Shown here one piece after another: positions 1 through 11,100 of a stretch of DNA of 64,000 nucleotides (its first letter is position 1; each line of letters begins with the position of its first letter). This DNA comes from Ardenticatenales bacterium. GTDB taxonomy: Bacteria; Chloroflexota; Anaerolineae; Promineifilales; Promineifilaceae. The position numbers and the translations under genes were made by a program. A model generated the notes under the pieces. The model did no database searches, was not told where the DNA came from, and saw only the letters and a program-made list of their open reading frames with translations. The DNA lies in the NCBI GenBank assembly GCA_020634515.1, contig JACKBL010000004.1, positions 62,001-126,000 on the forward strand, read 5' to 3'.

Positions 1-945
1 TTTTGGTCTGGGTGGAGAACCTTCTTCAGTCATGGTAAAAACAAACACGCTAAAGGCGTCTGCCCAGGTTTCGCCAGCCCGCATGAAGCTGCGCGTCGCG
101 GCATTGTAGCTGCCTGCCGCACTGCGGCCATATTCTCGAAAATAGTAACCTTCGGCCGCGTATTGTTTGCAGACAATGTGGCATCCACCGTTCGTGGCTT
201 CTTCGAATGCCCGCTGTAGACCAAAGGCGTGACCAATCTCATGATACAATGTGCGCTGGTTGATTAGTTGCCCTGGCGTAATAAAAATCTTCCCTCCAGA
301 CCAGTAGCTGGTATTTCCGTCATGGAGACGGATTTTCAGGTCTGCCAGCGGTGTTTGCGTCCAGTTGATGCCGGCATTCCCCAAAGCCGTGACGGTATTC
401 TGTAATTGCTCTGCCAGAATCTGCAACTGCTCTTTCGTCCACGGAGCAAAGAAGTAGCCGCCGCCACCGAGTAAATCCCAGAAATCCAGCCAGCCTAGCC
501 AGCCATTTTCACCGCAAGCAACGTCATCACAGAATTCGTTTTCCAGGTATTGCCAACATTCAGCATCATAATTCTCAGAAGCTGGGTTGGCGCGGTTGCC
601 GGCACAGTGTCCAGTGGGGTCAGTATAGCTGAGGGGATTGTTTAGTGCATAGACATAGCGGTTGAACTGTTCGGGACTTGTTGGGTCCGGCACAATCGTA
701 TCGGCAGAGGTGAAGCGACCGATGCCCGGCAGGTAGTAGCGGGCGTTGTAGTAGATGAGGCCGAGGTCGTCGTTGTGCTACTGGCCGGTGAAGCCGCGGT
801 CGGTGAATGTTTGCGTCGGCGCGGTGCGGTAGGCGCCGAAGGGGAGGTAGCGGGTGCGGCTGCCGGCAACCAGCCCACCCCCATTATTGTAGCTCATGAC
901 GCTGTTGCTGCCGCCTACGACAACCTGCCGCACGGCGACAGTCCG
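1..945 (-). pseudogene. Orphan Rhs core end with zinc-metallopeptidase-like tip (cassette A), runs off left edge
   Basis: Reading the minus strand from 945 gives a canonical Rhs core end (RYLPFGAYRTAP, then TDRGFTGQ, HNDDLGLIYYNARYY, FTSADTIVPD, NNPLSYTDPTGH). An in-frame amber codon at 778-780 replaces the Lys seen in the other copies (GQ*HNDDLG). From 777 the frame stays open to base 1. After TGH comes a variable tip of about 200 residues with HEIGH (229-243) and a downstream GETWADAF (58-75). This HExxH plus E-x-x-A-D arrangement is what a gluzincin-type zinc peptidase would use, so the tip is probably a proteolytic toxin domain. There is no start codon, and the frame joins directly to the amber stop of the membrane gene at 946. 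It therefore looks like a displaced, silent Rhs-CT cassette that would need recombination to be expressed. A decayed second copy lies at 7262-8130. Confidence 0.72.
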
Positions 946-1371
946 CTAGAGCGAACTGGATTGTGGGGGAAATCTATAGAAAGCCAGCCAATAAGAAATC
1001 AACAAGAGTAGACCAAACAGTATGTTGAGAACGAACGTATCTTGAACTTCACGGAACTCTGTTAAGCCCAAGAGAATCCCAAGAAGAACCCAACGACCTA
1101 TAGCTGTGTGCCTGAGATGAATGTCTTGGCGGACCTTCCTTAACAGCCACGCCACAACTGCTACAAATAAACCAGCAACACTGATATAAATGGCTAAATT
1201 AACCAATGTGCCTCCAAAATCCGACGGAAAAAGCATAAGCGCCGCAATCGATGTAATTTCGCGGATATTGCTAGGGAAGGCAAAAAAAATCAAAACGTCG
1301 CACAGTGACGCTGAAACAATATATGAAAGAACAAATGCTCCTGCCATTTTTAAAGATGTTCGCCCAATCAC
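946..1371 (-). CDS. Small four-helix membrane protein, candidate immunity protein of the Rhs tip at 1492-2132
   Basis: Unrecognised protein of about 141 residues with roughly four hydrophobic helices (near MAGAFVLSYIVSASLCDVLIFF, the LVNLAIYISVAGLFVAVVAWL stretch, RWVLLGILLG and VLNILFGLLLLISYWLAF), so it is an integral membrane protein. A GTG start at 1371 is preferred because a GGAGGG lies about ten bases upstream; the open frame extends to 1410. It directly follows, on the same strand, a Rhs tip ending at 1492. That is the usual place of an immunity gene in Rhs/CDI-type polymorphic toxin loci. It is intact while its surroundings are broken, which fits selection for immunity. Its TAG stop is followed in the same frame by the core fragment of cassette A, so the recombination edge of that cassette coincides with the end of this gene. 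Function is inferred from position only. Confidence 0.55.
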   Translation of the reverse strand: MIGRTSLKMAGAFVLSYIVSASLCDVLIFFAFPSNIREITSIAALMLFPSDFGGTLVNLAIYISVAGLFVAVVAWLLRKVRQDIHLRHTAIGRWVLLGILLGLTEFREVQDTFVLNILFGLLLLISYWLAFYRFPPQSSSL

Positions 1372-1491
1372 AATAGTTTTCCCTCCAAGATTTCGCCTTG
1401 ACCTATCCACAACTGCAACAAGAGATTGCCTATGACTGGATGCAACGCACTTAATGATAGGCGCTCAATACCGCTAAATTGCGAAATCGGC

Positions 1492-2346
1492 TCAAGGATT
1501 TCCTAAGTCAACAGTAGTAGCAGATTTATACTCAACAAGATCGAGAGGTAAACTGATGGAGAAAGCTGAGCCTGGCCTATGATGCTGATTGCCATTAGTG
1601 TCCGTGAGCCACGTACCCCGTATTACGAAGTAGATACCAACGTCAACTTCATTGAAATCAGCCCCAAAGCCTATTCCGAAACCTACTTGTTTTTCTTCTG
1701 TGTGCCTTCCATCAGCATAAACATAGTCCTTATTACCCCAGGCAATGCATACTGCAAAACAAATAACGGCAGGTGGGTTTTCCGCTACCAATCCCTTTCC
1801 AATATCTTGTTCTTTGCTAAAACCTAAGAGATTCGACTCGGTGTGTGTTGTTTGATGATCACGCTCCCAACACGACTGCCAATACTGGCATGCGTGTTTT
1901 CCATCCAATTGTCCATTCCCTCGTGGCGAGTATTGATAATCTTGGTCGATTCCAAGTCCTTTCATTATGAGTTCAAGAGTCTCAATGTCTGCAGTCTCGT
2001 ATTGATCCTGTATCCACTGAGTTGGCATTTCTTCTCCATACTCTATTTGTAGCATCAAGTAATACTGCCTTATGGAACTCCAGGCATCCGTACATTGCTT
2101 ATACTGCTCTGAACCTGCATATTGCGCACAATGACCAGTCGGGTCGACATACTTTAGCGGATTATTCCGTGTATAGGCGTAACGATTGAGAGTTTGCGGA
2201 TTACTCTGCTCCGGCACAATCGTATCCGCACTGGCAAAGCGGGCGATACCAGGGACGTAATACCGCGCATTGTAGTAGATGAGGCCGAGGTCGTCGTTGT
2301 GTTTTTGGCCGGTGAAGCTGCGGTCGGTGTAGGTTTGGCTAGGGGC
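1492..2346 (-). pseudogene. Rhs core end with unclassified C-terminal tip (cassette 2)
   Basis: The frame is open from 2916 but only the part from about 2346 downward reads as Rhs: SQTYTDRSFTGQKHNDDLG, YYNARYYVPGIARFASADT, NRYAYTRNNPLKYVDPTGH. After TGH (about 2133-2141) comes a tip of about 213 residues that I do not recognise. Its first half is rich in Tyr, Gln and Glu and contains three Cys, including CQYWQSCWERDHQTTHTES. Its second half has Gly-rich beta-like sequence (VGFGIGFGADFNEVDVGIYF). The tip is intact to its stop at 1492, and the small membrane gene at 946-1371 follows, so the pair is a candidate toxin and immunity module. No credible start codon or upstream shell is in frame, so this is either a silent cassette or the end of a frameshifted larger gene. 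Confidence 0.6.
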
Positions 2347-2930
2347 GGTGCGCGGTAGCACTGAAGGGAGAGGTAGCGGGTGCGCTGCTGCCGACGCCGC
2401 CCCTGCCATTGTTATATAGCTCACATGACGCTGTTGCCGCCTTAAAATGGTCGGTGCAGGGTGCAGCAGATGCCGCGTTGCTCTCGCCGATGACTTGCCG
2501 TATGGCGACGTACCCGTCCGGCGAGGGTGAAAGTGCCGCAGCGGGTGATGGTGCAGCTGCTGTGGACGCCGCGTGGCCTTGTGGGCCGGAACGGGGTCAT
2601 CGGTGAAGGCAACCTTCGGGTCAGCGCTTCGGGCTAGGGGGCCGGTATGGCCTGGACGCAGTCTTCGTCCCGGCAGGAACGAAGCGCCAGGTGTAACTGT
2701 CGTCGGGGATGACAGCAGCCAGCTGGTGTCGGAAGCCGGCGGCGACGAGGGGGTGATGGGGGCTGGTTCTGGCCTGCTATTCCATTTCATACCAGCCGGC
2801 GCTGAGCATGCCCGTGCTGCTGGAGCGCGGGGTCGTCCCACACGAGGATGGGCGTCTTGTAGGTGGTAGGGCAGTCGGTGGTCGGAGCGACGGAGTCTCC
2901 TTACAGCGGAAAACAATGTCTCTGCCGCCG
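2347..2930 (-). pseudogene. Degenerate Rhs core upstream of cassette 2
   Basis: The stretch is GC-rich and G-rich on the plus strand, like the Rhs shell at 8-13 kb. Short peptides in alternating minus-strand frames resemble Rhs core sequence, but no frame carries the homology for more than a few tens of codons. It is read as the preceding part of cassette 2, broken by many small indels. These could be real decay or consensus errors in a repeated gene. Confidence 0.4.
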
Positions 2931-3760
2931 CAAAGGAGGCTTTTACATCCAGGCTAGTCAGAATTTAACATAAGATGCGTCCAACACTGACCGCGCTCAT
3001 GCATTGTCGCAGCATTAATTTCGGTACCCACCAACTTCGAGCCCTTTAGTAATCCTTTGGTTGCTTTGAAGGTGAACGAAATTCAATGACAGGACATCAC
3101 CCATAAGATGGAAACGAATATCCCAAATTCATGAAAACGAATGGTTCTTAACTCACCAATAGACATGGCGGCTTTGAAGCACAGTGGTTGCCAAGAAAGC
3201 CAATTATCATCGGCATGGTAGCAAAGGGAAGAAAAGCTACAAATAGTCCATACGCGATTTAACTTGTTCAAGTATTTATCTAGATTTATGACCGACTCTT
3301 TCTGTTAATCCAGCATTGAAGATCGTTGACGTCAAAATAAAAAGTCCCATCCTGGTGATTCCTTTATCTGCTCTCCTTGATTTGTTATCAGTTCTCCTCT
3401 AAAGAACACTTTGCTCCCTGGGCGGAAAGTTCAGATCGATTGTGTAATCATTTCCAATTTCCATTCCACCACTGAAAGATAAAGCTGGACCCAATACCAC
3501 CACCTGTGGCAGTTGTTTTCCCTGCCCATAAAGCTGGAAGCAAAATGACCACACATAATTCCAATCACTCACAACAGGTTTGTTTCATCATTTCAAGTCC
3601 CAATTTAATAGGACTGACCTCTACCCATTCCCATAAAGGAATCTTCAACTCCATACAGGAGCTATTTTCCCCCAACTGAGAGAAAACAGGCAAAAAAGGC
3701 GTTGATGGATGATTAGTATGTGAAAACAAACACCAACACCAACAGCCCACAGCTATCCAT
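2931..3760. other. AT-richer stretch without a recognisable gene
   Basis: About 830 bases with base composition clearly different from the Rhs sequence on both sides. Only short ORFs are present on either strand and none looks like a protein family. It may be a decayed immunity or tip region, or an insertion remnant. I see no repeat, tRNA or terminator that I can support. Confidence 0.3.
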
Positions 3761-5099
3761 TATCAGGTGCAACAAGCAATTGAGCAAATGGTTGCCACGC
3801 TGCCGAAAGGAACTGACGAATCTGTGATGTCATCAGCGCTGGATGTACAGCGGATACTTTGTCGACCAGGCGGTGGCACTGGGCGCCCGCGGTCGACCAG
3901 TATTTGAGCGCATTCATTGATGAAGCGAGGCAGAACGAGCTGCGCGGAGTCGTCGGGCAGCCAAAGGATCATGTACGGCCGCCCAATCTGGCAGAGTTGC
4001 TCGACGAGTTGAAAAGCAAGCAGACGCGGCTGGTCAACAATGGCAGGCAACGTGATTCAGCGACAATAAAACCCGTCGAGGACGGCATACAAAAAGGCAC
4101 GAGTGAAAGGGCCCAGAGCAAAACGTATGATCTCAGATGCTGCCCAAAGCGCTGCCCGGTGCCACGGCATGATGGGGACAACAGGGCGTTGAGAACAACG
4201 GGCCGCCATCCTGAACTACTGGTCTGGTAAGATGCGAGGTCAAACGCGCATCCGCGAGATGGAAAAGGGCAGGTCGGCAAAAGCTGGACGGGAGATGACC
4301 TAGTCCCCCTTGATGGATTTTCAATAGATGCGTTAGGCATGGGGTAACTGTGTGGTACGACAACAAGAACTGCACCCTTCGGCAAACAGCAGGCAAGATA
4401 CTGCCGCGAAATTCCAAGATGAAGGGCCAACGCCCAGCGCCAATAGGTTGAAGGGAAAACACCCATTGGCGCGAAACATGGGGGACAATCTCCTGCCAAC
4501 TAACGCAAACGCAATACGCTTGTTGCTGAGGATAGCGTTGAGATAAATAGGTCTGGTCATCCTGTCTACTTCTGAGCGTCATCTAGATCGGTTGAAGACG
4601 AAAAGCGCCGTAAGCGCAATTGGTGACACACGCCGCTCCAGTTGTCGCCATTCACCACCCTGATTTCGAAGACCCGCTGCTGCGGCCTGTGTTGAACCGA
4701 CCGCGGCCTCCATGCAGGCGATTTTCCCACTCAAGAACGCTGGCCAGAGGAAGGAGTTCCGCAAACGTGGCGCGATTTTGGTCTGGTGGCGGTAATGAAA
4801 CCACCTGACCTGACTGCGCTCACGCGCCGGCGTTGACCATGATTTTGGTCGCTATTGAAATATCTGGCGGCGACCCTACCGCCAATCCGGACTGGCTTGC
4901 ACAGAGCTGCCAAACCGACGTATGGACGCCTGATGAAGCATTTAAAAAAAGTTGGTCTGCCACTTTCCAACCAACTTTCTAAGAAGGCTTCGGTCAGCGC
5001 TACCAGTCGCCCGGATATCACGAAGCTATCCGGTCTCGCAAAAGGCCTGATTTCGGGCTTGAAGCACCAAAATTAAACCCCATTTACGGAAAACCAAAG
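3761..5099. other. Unclassified degenerate coding-like region
   Basis: Several overlapping short ORFs lie on both strands and none is convincing alone. On the plus strand, fragments such as VATLPKGTDESVMSSALD (about 3790-3845) and, after 4900, DVWTPDEAFKKSWSATFQP, then YHEAIRSRKRPDFGLEAPK read like pieces of real proteins in shifting frames. I do not recognise the family. The most economical reading is one or two accessory genes between toxin cassettes that are broken by indels. Confidence 0.3.
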
Positions 5100-5941
5100 A
5101 GGAGGATAGCTATCCTGATACGGCTCAGTATTGTAGCCCATGGTCTGTTCCTTCACCGACCCAAATATCACCTGCTGGGGTCGTGACCCAGTTTTCGGGG
5201 TTAATACGCCGTTCCAGTTCAACCAAGTCATGGTATGTTAGGTTGTCCCAAATGCGTTTGGTTCCACCAATCGCCAACCTTACCTTGCCATTCTTCGCAT
5301 GCTTTGCAGATTCCACCAATGACCAACATGCTTCATCTCCATTTTCCAATAAATGGGATCAGTCGAATCAACAAATGTCAAAGGATTGTTCAATGTTACA
5401 AGAAAGGATTGTGGTGGATTGGGGATTCAAGGTGGGAACAGGTATCGGCGGAGGCGAAGCGGGCGTAGGATGCCCGGCAGGTAGTAGCGGGCGTTGTAGT
5501 AGATGAGTCCGAGGTCGTCGTTGTGCTTCTGGCTTGTGTGGTGCTGCGGTCGGTGGAAGAAGGTTTGGCTGGGGCGGTGCGGTAGCGCCGAAGGAAGGGG
5601 TAGTGGCGGGTGCAGGCTGCCGCAACCATGCCGCTGGCCACCGTTATTCAGCCCAGGCGACGCTATTACAGCCGAGGTGGTCGCCGTGCAGGTGCAGCAG
5701 AAGGTTGGTCCGCCAGGGTCACCTGCCGCACGGCGACGGCTTCGAGGCGCGCAGACGCTGCGTTGTGGACGATGGTGTAGCTGCCTGATGCCGCCAGTCG
5801 CTGCTGTCGGGCGCGCCGCAGGCTTGCGGCACATGGGGTGGGAACGGTAAACGACGCGTCAACAGGGCCGGCCTGACGCAGTTCGTCCCGCGACAGGCAC
5901 CGACGCGCCAGGTGTGCTGGTCGGGGAGCAGCAGCAGCCAA
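5100..5941 (-). pseudogene. Broken Rhs core end with short tip (cassette 3)
   Basis: Pieces of the same Rhs core end appear in different minus-strand frames: SQKHNDDLGLIYYNARYYLPG, then ARFASADT, then NNPLTFVDSTDP. At least two frameshifts separate them. After DSTDP the sequence changes to a short tip, readable with one more frameshift as KNGKVRLAIGGTKRIWDN, then TYHDLVELERRINPENW and WVGEGTDHGLQY before the stop near 5125. The tip is about 80 residues and unrecognised. It ends without an obvious immunity gene behind it. The TolB-like remnant upstream (5990-7170) is not part of a normal Rhs gene, so this cassette has been displaced from its shell. Confidence 0.55.
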
Positions 5942-5989
5942 CCACAGTGTCAGCCCGTGATCTCGATCTGCGCTTTAAAACGCCATTTT

Positions 5990-7170
5990 GTGCATCTGAA
6001 GTCTCTATGGGCCACCCAGTGATAAGATTGTAGGTCGTCCCTTCAGCCGCAATGTTAAGCACGTGCGACGACAGAGCCGTTCCGCACGCATACATTCAAC
6101 TGCCACCAACGGAATCTGGCCTTCACCCATCTGCTGTCCCAGACCAAAGGCTATTTGCGCCCCATCCGCGCGACCATAGCGGCGCAGACTCATGCCCTTC
6201 CCATCCGGGCGCGTCCACAATCGCCCGTTGCTGCTCGCCACCATCAGCGTTCATCACATAAATCTCCTGGTTGAATTCCTTTACGCCGAGGGCATGATAC
6301 CGGTGAAGACGATTTGACGACCATTACGACCAGGGGAGAAACCTTCGTGCTGGGGCGGTGTTATTACAATCCATATCGTTGCCATCAAATATCCATGATG
6401 AAGATGTCCTGGTTCCCATCACGGAGATGGGGTGATTTGTCGAAGTATCGGCGACCAACGGAGGTGAAATTGGCAACTTTGCATTCAGCTGGGTAATATG
6501 CCCACTATCTATATCATCGATGCTGATATTGTCTCTGGTCGATTTTTTCTAGCACCGGACAAAGAGACTAATATCTTTGCCTGGAAGGATACATTTTTTA
6601 ACTGTACTTCAATTTGCCGGTAATCGGGCGTTCGTCTGTACCATACATCAATATTCATGCGACATACCAGCTTTGTCCTTAACAAAGACGATATATGCTT
6701 CCCCATCTGGGGACCAGCAAAGCAGCTTATCGCCATACCCTTGAGTTAAGTAGGCTGCTTCACCAGTATCATAGTCAAGGCGATAGTTAGTTTGTGCCAT
6801 CATGTAGTGCAACGATATTCATTTGAGACCACAGGAAAGAGACCACCTCTCCGTCTTTACTTGCACTATTGAAGGTCGAAAGAATCTGACCAAACCAGTC
6901 TCAAGACACTATGTACCACCTGAAGGATGCCTGAGACTCGCAAACCCAACAAGATGTGTTCCATGTCGGATGACCATTGAAAATCCCACGCTCCAACATT
7001 ATACCCATAAGATTTACAAAACAGGGCATCTGTCAGGAAATATCTTGAGCCGTGTCCCATATGCAACTAACGAGAAGCAGTGAGGTCAATAGAATGAAAA
7101 CTCCTCTAGACTATAGTTAACCGCTTGAAGCCCACTTTATTTATCTCCCTCCGTAGCTGAGAGAGAGACG
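5990..7170 (-). pseudogene. Remnant of a TolB/WD40-like beta-propeller protein
   Basis: Signature blade motifs of TolB-type propellers appear in several frames of the minus strand: CWSPDGEAYIVFVKDKAG (about 6665-6720), LRDGNQDIFIMD (about 6387-6422), HEGFSPGRNGRQIVFTG (about 6305-6355) and QEIYVMNADG (about 6245-6275). They are in the order expected for one protein, but frameshifts and stops separate every blade, so no product of useful length can be made. It lies between two Rhs cassettes. It may be a captured gene or part of an older fusion. Confidence 0.55.
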
Positions 7171-7261
7171 AGAATCCCTTGAGTGAAATGATGTATGTTA
7201 CATTGAATCTCTCAGGATTACTATCCTCAAAAAGTGATACGTCTATAGCTGTACCCCAGTC

Positions 7262-8130
7262 TTTGGTCTGGGTGGAGAACGAACTCTTCAGTCATGGTAA
7301 AAACAAACACGCTAAAGGCGTCTGCCCAGGTTTCAGCCTACGAAAGCAAAGGTCGCGGCATTGGGGAGCCTGCCGCACCAGGCCATATTCTCGAAAATAG
7401 TAACCTTCAAATATGTATTGTTTGCAGAGACAATGTGGTATCCACTGTTCGTGGCTTCTTCGAATGCCCACAGACCAAAGGCGCGAATACCCAATCTCGC
7501 GATACAAATGTGCGCTGGTTGATGAAGGCTGTTCTGATGTAATAAAAAATCTTCCTCCAGACCAGTAGTTGGTATTTCCGTCATGGTGACGGATTCTTTC
7601 AGGTAACTGCCAGCGGTGTTTGCGTCCACAGTTGATGCCGGCATTCCGTGCCGTGACGGTATTCTGTAATTGTTCTGCCAGAATCTGCAACTGCTCTTTT
7701 CGTCCACGGATAAAGAAGTAGCGCCACCGAGAATCCCAGAAACCAGCCAGCCTAGCCAGCCATTTTCACCGCAAGCAACGTCATCACAGAATTGTTTTCC
7801 AGGTAATACAACATTCAGCATCATAATTCTCAGAAAGCTAGTTGGCGCGGGTTGCCGGGCAAGGGCTGGTGCGTCCAGTGGGCTGGGTATATAGCTGAGG
7901 GGATTGTTTAGTGCAAGGACATAGCGGTTGAACTGTTCGGGACGCATATCCGGCAATAATCGTAATGGTGGCAGAGGTGAAGCGACTGACGCCCGGCAGG
8001 TAGTAGCGGGCGTTGTAGTAGATGAGGCCGAGGTCGTCGTTGTGCTTCTGCCGGTAGCCGCGGTCGGTATAGGGTTTGGCTAAAGCAGCGGTAGCGCCGA
8101 AGGAGGGTGCGGGCTGCCGGCAACCATGCC
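7262..8130 (-). pseudogene. Decayed duplicate of the metallopeptidase tip with Rhs core end (cassette B)
   Basis: This is a diverged copy of cassette A (1-945). Both carry the same words near their ends, for example GTCTGGGTGGAGAAC, and matching peptides such as QILAEQLQNTVTA, CDDVACGENGWLGWL, SYWSGG-like and FREYG. In copy B the peptides are split between frames by many 1-3 base indels. The metal-binding HEIGH of copy A is replaced by YREIGY, so even an uninterrupted product would probably be inactive. It is at the end of the giant Rhs pseudogene (8130-13100) and may be that gene's own original tip, with copy A the displaced duplicate. Confidence 0.68.
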
Positions 8131-11100
8131 GCCACCGCTGGCAGCGATTATTGCTGCCGAGGTCGCCAGCAGGTGCAGCAGGTTGTTGGTCTCGCCAGGA
8201 TGATCTGCCGCACGGCGACGCGCCCGGCGAGGAAGCAGACGCTGCTGGAATGATGGTAGCCGTTCTGGATGCCGCCGCCAAAGCCAGTCGCTTCGAAGGC
8301 CGGTGGGCTTTGCGCAGGAGCCCCAGGTAAACGACCAGGCCTTCGCCAGGGCTGGCCTGACGGCCTCGGTTCCGGACAGGCACGGACGCCGCCAGGCTGG
8401 CAGCAGCAACGTCAGCCCGGCGGCGACGACGATCATTGGTCCCGGTGCTGACGACCGCGCCAGCCGCCGAGCGCAGGGCCCGCCCGCCATCGCGGTTGGC
8501 GCAGTGGGCATTCGTAGGTGGGCGGCGGGCGACCAGTCATGCCGCCGGTGAGGTACCGCCACGTTCCAACCGTAGCCGCCGCCGGACAGGTTGCCAGGCG
8601 GTGGTGCTGGTTCCGGTGGGATGATGCCCAGGCAGGCCGTCAAGAATGTTGATGCGCGTGTAGCGGACGGCGGCGGGCGCCAGAGAAGGTTTTATCGAGG
8701 GCGATGTTGAGGCGAGAGGCCACCGCTGGCGACAGGTGGCGGGAGGGTGGATTGCTGTCGGCGTAGCCAGCATATATAAAGTGGTATATTGATATGAGGA
8801 TGATGGGCGGTATATGTAGGGAAAAAGCATAAGAAAAGTATTACAGCAAGAGCGGCGTTATTGGGGTACGTGGTGGCGTGTGGGTAAAGTGGAGGATGTT
8901 CTTCTTCGTATCAGGCGGGATGGTCTGTCATAGCGTCAGGAATCTGGGTGGTCGTCTGCCGGCAGGACGCGCTGATAGGTTTCGCCATTGAATATACAGC
9001 GTTTAGCACCGTTGCGGTTGTCGTTAAAGGCGTCGCACGCGAACTGTTGGCCGCCGCTGGTGATGACGCGCCTTTTCTGGCTGGTGGTGTAGCCAGCGCC
9101 AGAAGGTTGAGATATGCCCAGTTTGTCGCAGGCGAGCGTCAGGGGCCGACGGCGGTGGGGGCGTCCAGGTGAGCTGGCACACACGCCAAACAGATGATCA
9201 CCGGTCGTGGTCCAGAAGAGGAGCAGGTCTGGTTTGGTTAGCAGTGGCGGTACGATGCCCGGTGAAGTGCCGCGCCGTTGCAGGTAGTAAAGTAGAAGAG
9301 GGTGTCCTGCCTGCCGCCGCCCCGTTGGTCATCCGTTTTGGCTGTAGGCGATGATGGAGCATCGCCGGCAGAGGTTACTGGTCGGCAGGTCGCCCAGTAA
9401 TGAGTCTGCCGTCGTGACGGTCAGGGGGCAACCAGTTGTCGTAGACGGTCACGGTCAGGTGAAGGCGTGTGGCCGTCAATCGTGCGCGTGGCTGGTGAGG
9501 CGGGCCGCGTTGGTCGTAAAGCTGGAAAGTCTCGTAGCGACCGGCTTCAGTCCCCAGCGCGGATGGCGTCACTGGTTTGCCCAGGCCGCTGGCGGCGGTG
9601 TCGCATTCCGTCGGACAGGTGTTGGGGGAAGCCGCTGGCGGTGCGGGGTTGGCCGGCAGGTAGCGGGCTGACGCCGGTTTGTGGCGCAGGCGATTCAGGC
9701 TGTCGTAGTAGTGCCAGAGGCGACGATCGGCGGTGGCCGCTGGCCTTTGGCGTGAGGTTGCCGCCGGCGCCACTTCGCAGGTCCAGTAACCCATGCCGGT
9801 CGGCTATTTCGCGCGGTTTTGCGCCCCAGGGTGCTGTGGCTCGCGCTGTTCTGGCGCAGGCTGCCGGTTCCGGAAGTTGAAGCAAGGCCGAAGTTCACTT
9901 TTTTGAGGTTGCCGGCAACGCGTGCATAAACGGTGTCTGGTGTTGTCTGCCAGCGCCGCGCTGAAGAACTCGCGCACCACGGAAAGCTGCCTTGTGCTGG
10001 TAGAGGTATGGTGGCTGTTGGCGTCGGTGACCCGGACTTTAATGGTCTGGGGCTGGTGGGGGATGGTGGGTCAGGTGGTGGTGACGCTGTCGGCGCAGGA
10101 TGTGGGTGGCGCGGGTCAAAGGGGTCAGGCTGGTAGGTGACAGTTGGCGCAGGTCTTGGGTTGCTTCCGCGCGCCGCCGCTTTGGGGGTGGTCTGGCAGA
10201 TGGGGAGGCCGCGTCCGTCGTATCTGGTGGTCTAGATGACGGCAAAATGGCGCTGCCGGCACTTCCAAGGTTCAGCCGCTGTTCTTGCACGACCAAGCCA
10301 GCTCACGGTGAACCGCTTGCCCACCTGGTTTTGCGTCGGGTCGGATGGGTCGGATATGGTTTGCGATGGTCAACACCCGCGCCGGGTCAGCCGGTGCTCG
10401 CCCGCAGGGAGTGCCGACTGCCGCTGACCGGTTTGGGGGCGTAGACGGTGGAGCCGACCGAACAGGTCGTAGCCAGCTGCTGAAAAGGTTATGTTTGGTG
10501 ACGGTGGTGGCCGGCAGCCAGGGAAATGGTGGGGTGGTAGTTGATGTTGGTTTGCGCGGGGACACCGAAAGGCGGTGGTAGGTTTCAAGTTGGCATACCG
10601 AGGGGGGGTATACCCCGATTGTGGTTGTGTTGCGTACGTCTGTGGCGTAGGCGGTGTTGCTGCTCAGGTCGGTGAACGTTTCCGTTTGGTGGGGCAGGCC
10701 ATAATACGGACTGCTGTTGTCATAGTAGGTGGCGTGCGTGGTTTGGTAGTAGTCGACGCGTTCGGCAGCCAGCGTAATGTCCAGGTGCGTTGGCCGAATG
10801 CGCCGAGGGTGGTGTCTTGGGGGGTGCTGCTGTTGTCGTACCGGTAGAGGGTGGTGCTGATTTTGTTGCTGCCGCAGTTGCCGGCATAACGGCTCTCCCG
10901 CAGCCGTTTGTTCACCAGCCAGTTGCCGCCGCTGACGTTGTGCGCGTAGGCGTATTCCAGGCAGTGGTGGGGGGTGTTGGCATCGTCTGGGCCAAATGTT
11001 TCAATTCGACGCACGGCACCGAAGGCGGTGGCGAAGTCGATGGGGAAATAGTCGTATACATTTCGCGTCAGTTGGCGGGGCGTGAGGCCGTCCTGGGTGA

